21,320 bases of DNA, taken from positions 1 to 21,320 of the IMG/VR virus record IMGVR_UViG_3300044631_001109. One strand, given 5' to 3'. Shown here one piece after another: positions 18,238-21,320 of the stretch. Within the stretch, counting starts at the first letter, position 1. Each line of letters starts with the position of its first letter. A model generated the notes under the pieces. The model ran no database searches and was not told the origin of the DNA. It saw only the letters and a list, made by a program, of their open reading frames with translations. This DNA is from a virus. A program made the position numbers and the translations under genes.

Positions 18238-19331
18238 AAGAATTAACAGCAGTATCTTTATTTGCAGGTGTAGGTGGATTTGACTTAGCGCTAGAACGCA
18301 ATGGAGTAAAAGTTGTGGCTAGCGTTGAGATAGATCAAAAAGCATCATCAATACTTGCAAAACAATTTCCAAATTCAAAACTGTTTAACGATATAAAGGG
18401 GGTAACAGGTGAACAACTTATCAATGCAGGATTTGATCCTGAGAATGGAATCATTACAGGAGGATTCCCTTGCCAGGACTTGTCCGTTGCAGGTAAACGA
18501 GCAGGTCTTGATGGAAATAGATCAGGATTGTTCTACGAAATCGTGCGGCTATTGGATGAAACGAAAGCGCGGTACTTTATCCTCGAAAATGTTGTTGGAT
18601 TGCTCTCATCAAACGCAGGAGCAGATATGGGAGCCGTCATCGGGGCGCTGGTTGAGCGCAGGTATGGGGTCGCATATAGAGTTCTTGACGCTCAGTACTT
18701 CGGAGTTCCCCAACGACGGCGTAGAGTGTTTATTGTCGGATGTGCTAGAGATTCAGGGCGAACACCTGCGCAAATATTGGCTCTCACCGAAAGCAGCATC
18801 GGGCATTTTAGCAAGAGCAGAAAAAAGAGAAAAGATTTTACCGAAAGCATTGATACAGGCGTTGAACAATCTGATCAATCAGAATTAATTTATGATGTTC
18901 CATTAACTTTAAGTTGGTGGGATGGTACTCAAGTTGCATCAACTTTAACTGTTAAATCTAATGAACAAAGAATGCCTGATAAAAATCAAATGCAAATGGT
19001 TGTTGCTTATCCAATGCACGGCGCAATGGTTGGCAGAAAAGAAACTGCTGGCCCGAATGGTTCAGGATTTTTAGGTGAGAATGAGGCAAGTTATACATTA
19101 ACTGCAAGCAATCAATCTAGGCATGGTGTAGGTGTAATTGGTAATGAATTTAGTGTCGTTCGCCGTTTAACTCCTGTTGAATGCGAAAGGTTGCAAGGCT
19201 TTCCTGATGATTGGACTAGTGGTCAGGCTGATCAACACCGCTATAAACAAATGGGCAACGCGGTAGCCGTGCCTGTTGTTGAATGGATTGTAAAACGATT
19301 AGTGGGGGCAGTAAATGATTCTACTAAATGA
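18234..19331 (+). CDS. DNA (cytosine-5) methyltransferase
   Basis: I choose ATG 18234 (ATGA overlap), giving 365 residues. All core motifs are present: I (SLFAGVGGFDLAL), IV with catalytic C80 (GGFPCQDLS), VI (LENVVGLL, E118), VIII (QRRRRVFIVG, 160-169), IX (RRLTPVECERLQGFP) and X (MGNAVAVPV). The target-recognition region lies between VIII and IX (about 175-310). It methylates cytosine in a sequence I cannot predict, probably protecting phage DNA from host restriction; no endonuclease partner is adjacent. The part encoding motifs II-VIII (about 18420-18800) has more GC and different codons (CTC, GCG, CGG) than the rest, suggesting a recombinant gene. Confidence 0.95.
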   Translation: MKELTAVSLFAGVGGFDLALERNGVKVVASVEIDQKASSILAKQFPNSKLFNDIKGVTGEQLINAGFDPENGIITGGFPCQDLSVAGKRAGLDGNRSGLFYEIVRLLDETKARYFILENVVGLLSSNAGADMGAVIGALVERRYGVAYRVLDAQYFGVPQRRRRVFIVGCARDSGRTPAQILALTESSIGHFSKSRKKRKDFTESIDTGVEQSDQSELIYDVPLTLSWWDGTQVASTLTVKSNEQRMPDKNQMQMVVAYPMHGAMVGRKETAGPNGSGFLGENEASYTLTASNQSRHGVGVIGNEFSVVRRLTPVECERLQGFPDDWTSGQADQHRYKQMGNAVAVPVVEWIVKRLVGAVNDSTK

Positions 19332-19413
19332 GGCAGGTTACGATGAAAATTGGGTAGATACTGATGATCTAAGAATTAAAATAACACCATTTATATCTAA
19401 AAGGGGGCAGTAA
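19315..19413 (+). CDS. Micro-protein between methyltransferase and primase (32 aa)
   Basis: ATG 19315 lies inside the end of the methyltransferase gene after a GTGGGGGCAG ribosome site. The frame reads MILLNEAGYDENWVDTDDLR followed by IKITPFISKRGQ, and its stop overlaps the next start (TAATG at 19411-19415). Overlaps on both sides and a good ribosome site support it. It is acidic in the middle, and no function is recognised. Confidence 0.6.
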   Translation: MILLNEAGYDENWVDTDDLRIKITPFISKRGQ

Positions 19414-19553
19414 TGTTAAAACTAAAATCACCAATTAAAAGCAGAAAGAATAAAAAGTCATTTATATTATTTAACTGCTATCAATGTGATGCCCCTTTCT
19501 TTGTGACTAGAAAAAATCGTCGCAGTATCAAGTATTGTGTTAATTGCCGATGA
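19413..19553 (+). CDS. Small basic zinc-ribbon protein (46 aa)
   Basis: The start is in the TAATG overlap, with AGGGGGC a few bases upstream. The sequence begins MLKLKSPIKSRKNKKSFILF and carries C22-YQ-C25 and C42-VN-C45, a CxxC/CxxC ribbon. The very basic N-terminus suggests nucleic-acid binding. It is coupled to the primase-helicase gene by ATGA (19550-19553), so it may be an accessory subunit of the replication machinery, by context only. Confidence 0.65.
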   Translation: MLKLKSPIKSRKNKKSFILFNCYQCDAPFFVTRKNRRSIKYCVNCR

Positions 19554-21320
19554 ACGATATTTATCTAGCAGCCCTTCAACTTGCCAAAGAGAACATTTCA
19601 GTAGTTCCTGTTGCAACCGATGGCACAAAGAAACCAGCACCATTTTCTTGGCGTAAGTATCAAGATAACAGGCCAACAACTCAAGAGTTAATTGATTGGT
19701 TTGCGCAAGGCACTCAGCAAGGTGTTGGCGCTATCTGCGGAGCAGTATCAGGCAACTTAGAGATGTTAGAACTTGAAGGTAGAGCAGTTGCAGCCCAGAT
19801 ACATATTCAGGCTAAAGAAATGGCTGAGAACTCAGGGTTAGGACACATCTGGCAAAAGATTCAAGAAGGCTACTGCGAAGTTACTCCTTCAGGTGGAATC
19901 CATTGGCTCTACAAAATATCAGATGCGCAAGTTCCTGGTAATCAAAAACTTGCTCGCAGACCAGGTGAAAATGGTGGCGTTGATGTCCTTTGCGAAACAA
20001 GAGGTGAAGGCGGCTTTGTAATTCTGGCTCCATCAGGGGGAACCTGCCACCCATCAGGTGAATCTTGGAATATTCTTTCTGGCTCGATTGCCACAATTCC
20101 TACTCTTACATTTGCAGAACGCGAAGCACTGTTCTCAATCTTTAGATGCTTTGATGAGATGCCTAAGATTGAAAACATAGCGCAAGAGGTAAAAAGCCGT
20201 GAGGTAAACCTGGCACTGCCAGGAGATGATTACAACTCTAAAGTTACTTGGGATCAAATACTTACTCCCCTTGGTTGGAGCAAGGTTTACACTAAAGGTG
20301 AAGCAACTGCCTGGCGCAGACCAGGAAAGAATGAAGGCATCAGCGCCACCACAAACTTTAATGGCAAAGATAATCTCTATGTCTTTACCACCTCAACAAT
20401 ATTTGAATCAGAACACTCTTACTCAAAGTTCGCTGCCTTTGCCACATTAGAACACCAAGGCAACTTCTCGGCGGCTGCCAGTGCCTTGCGAAGCCAGGGC
20501 TACGGCAAAGCCCCCGAACTAACTACATTACAAACAGTTACAACTCACTCACCATCATTAGTTCAACTGCGTGATGAGAATGAGGAACCAACAACCTCAT
20601 CTTGGATTCCTGAATTAATCAATGCCGATAACATCTTTGATGAGCCAGAGCCAAGCATCTTGCGCAGGGCTGATGGCCACAATATTTTCTACGCTGGCAA
20701 GATCAACGCACTCTTTGGCGAATCTGAATCAGGTAAAACTTGGATAGCACTTGAGGCAGTTAGGCAGGAGTTAGATAAAGGTAATTTTGTTTTCTATTTA
20801 GACTTCGAGGATTCAGTTAGAGGAATCTACAATAGGCTAAAAACGCTAGGAGCCGATTTAAGCCACTTTAAATCTTTTCTGTATAGTAACCCTAGCGAAC
20901 CCCTTACTGAAGGCTCTAGGGAGGCTTTGCTGACCAAAATCGACCAATATAAGCCCTCACTTATCGTTGTCGATGGTGTAAATGCGGCAATGAATGTAAT
21001 GGGATTAGATTTAGAGAAAAATAAGGATGCCACTGCATTTAGCCAAGAGGTTCTGCGCCCACTGCGGCTGCATAATGCTGCAATTCTTACAATCGATCAT
21101 GTAACTAAATCTAAAGATAATCGTGGCAATTACGCTATCGGCGCCCAAGCAAAGCGAGCAGATATAGATGGCTGCGCTGTTGCAGTTGAGGTTGAGATTG
21201 CATTTGGCAGAGGCATTGACGGCGCCCTTGCGTTAAAGGTAACTAAAGACCGCCCTGGCTTTGTCAGAGCCATCTGCCAGGAGGGTAAGAACCTTGGCGT
21301 TGCCAATATCAAGGCTCAAG
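19550..21320 (+). CDS. Bifunctional primase-polymerase / helicase (3' end beyond window)
   Basis: The frame is open from ATG 19550 to the window edge (590 complete codons). The N-terminal domain (about 1-200) is a primase-polymerase: LEMLELEG (E74, E76 at the usual acidic metal site), SGGIHWLYK (H118) and GVDVLCETRGEGGFVILAPS. A middle linker (about 200-375) has a helix-rich NFSAAASALRSQGYG segment resembling primase C-terminal domains. Then comes a RecA-fold ATPase: Walker A GESESGKT (390-397), Walker B LIVVDGV (D475) and ILTIDHVTK (513-520), as in RepA/DnaB-type phage helicases. It unwinds and primes the replication fork. It starts within the zinc-ribbon gene's end (ATGA). The C-terminal end of the helicase is not visible. 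Confidence 0.92.
   Translation, partial: MNDIYLAALQLAKENISVVPVATDGTKKPAPFSWRKYQDNRPTTQELIDWFAQGTQQGVGAICGAVSGNLEMLELEGRAVAAQIHIQAKEMAENSGLGHIWQKIQEGYCEVTPSGGIHWLYKISDAQVPGNQKLARRPGENGGVDVLCETRGEGGFVILAPSGGTCHPSGESWNILSGSIATIPTLTFAEREALFSIFRCFDEMPKIENIAQEVKSREVNLALPGDDYNSKVTWDQILTPLGWSKVYTKGEATAWRRPGKNEGISATTNFNGKDNLYVFTTSTIFESEHSYSKFAAFATLEHQGNFSAAASALRSQGYGKAPELTTLQTVTTHSPSLVQLRDENEEPTTSSWIPELINADNIFDEPEPSILRRADGHNIFYAGKINALFGESESGKTWIALEAVRQELDKGNFVFYLDFEDSVRGIYNRLKTLGADLSHFKSFLYSNPSEPLTEGSREALLTKIDQYKPSLIVVDGVNAAMNVMGLDLEKNKDATAFSQEVLRPLRLHNAAILTIDHVTKSKDNRGNYAIGAQAKRADIDGCAVAVEVEIAFGRGIDGALALKVTKDRPGFVRAICQEGKNLGVANIKAQ

Noticed and set aside
18409-18888. 159-codon rightward frame inside the methyltransferase gene
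   Set aside because: It overlaps a gene with all C5-methyltransferase motifs. The frame is long because of the GC-shifted segment, and its protein has no recognisable features.
18234-19331. A complete restriction-modification system
   Set aside because: Only the methyltransferase is present. Neighbouring genes are a zinc ribbon and micro-proteins, and the PD-(D/E)XK proteins elsewhere look like resolvase and exonuclease.
19942-20178. Leftward frames opposite the primase domain (19881-20096, 19942-20178)
   Set aside because: They lie opposite the continuous primase-helicase frame, which has clear motifs; they show no start signals or domains.

Overview
The window looks like part of the genome of a tailed (siphovirus-type) bacteriophage infecting an actinobacterium. 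The virion genes form a long-tail morphogenesis module: tail tube, a frameshifted tail chaperone, a tape measure of about 700 residues, minor tail proteins and fibres. A WhiB-family iron-sulfur regulator, a family essentially confined to Actinobacteria and their phages, sits in the early region. The DNA is AT-rich by eye and genes are packed with TAATG and ATGA stop-start overlaps. Together with the style of the small proteins, this suggests (inference only) a low-GC actinobacterial host such as a freshwater planktonic lineage. No contig end or terminal repeat is visible.

Layout. Positions 1-8179 are rightward late genes: tail terminator-like protein, a 49-aa protein, two tandem tail-tube-like paralogues, tail assembly chaperone with a well-formed -1 frameshift signal (CCCAAAT, 6-nt spacer, 10-bp stem), an unknown tail-region protein, tape measure, minor tail protein, a fibre-like protein, three tandem fibre/tip paralogues and a small coiled-coil protein. 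Positions 8210-10214 carry a complete tyrosine recombinase, small proteins, an M15-type peptidase endolysin and two small membrane proteins (holin candidates). Positions 10218-12544 hold a DUF6378-like protein and a translationally coupled glycosyltransferase, methyltransferase and nucleotide-sugar epimerase set. A strong bidirectional terminator (12543-12588) closes this transcript.

Positions 12599-14346 are leftward: nine very small genes, mostly joined by TAATG overlaps, including zinc-ribbon-like proteins, a 43-aa ribbon-helix-helix protein and small membrane proteins. Two near-identical promoters drive this region, each with the same inverted repeat (ATAGACA-NN-TGTCTAT) lodged between -35 and -10. 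Three successive gene junctions share the same short sequence, as if the genes were exchangeable cassettes.

Positions 14529-21320 are rightward early/replication genes: a small membrane protein, a PD-(D/E)XK resolvase-like nuclease, WhiB fused to a helix-turn-helix, a secreted transglycosylase-like protein with no normal start codon, a YqaJ-tail-like small protein, a Cas4-like Fe-S exonuclease, a possible ssDNA-binding protein, a compact tRNA-like cloverleaf ending in CCA (17980-18037), an FmdB-type zinc ribbon, a complete C5 cytosine methyltransferase, a zinc ribbon and a primase-polymerase/helicase that runs off the right edge.

The least explained parts are the mini-cloverleaf RNA, the leftward micro-gene cluster with its twin operators, and the non-canonical start of the transglycosylase-like gene.
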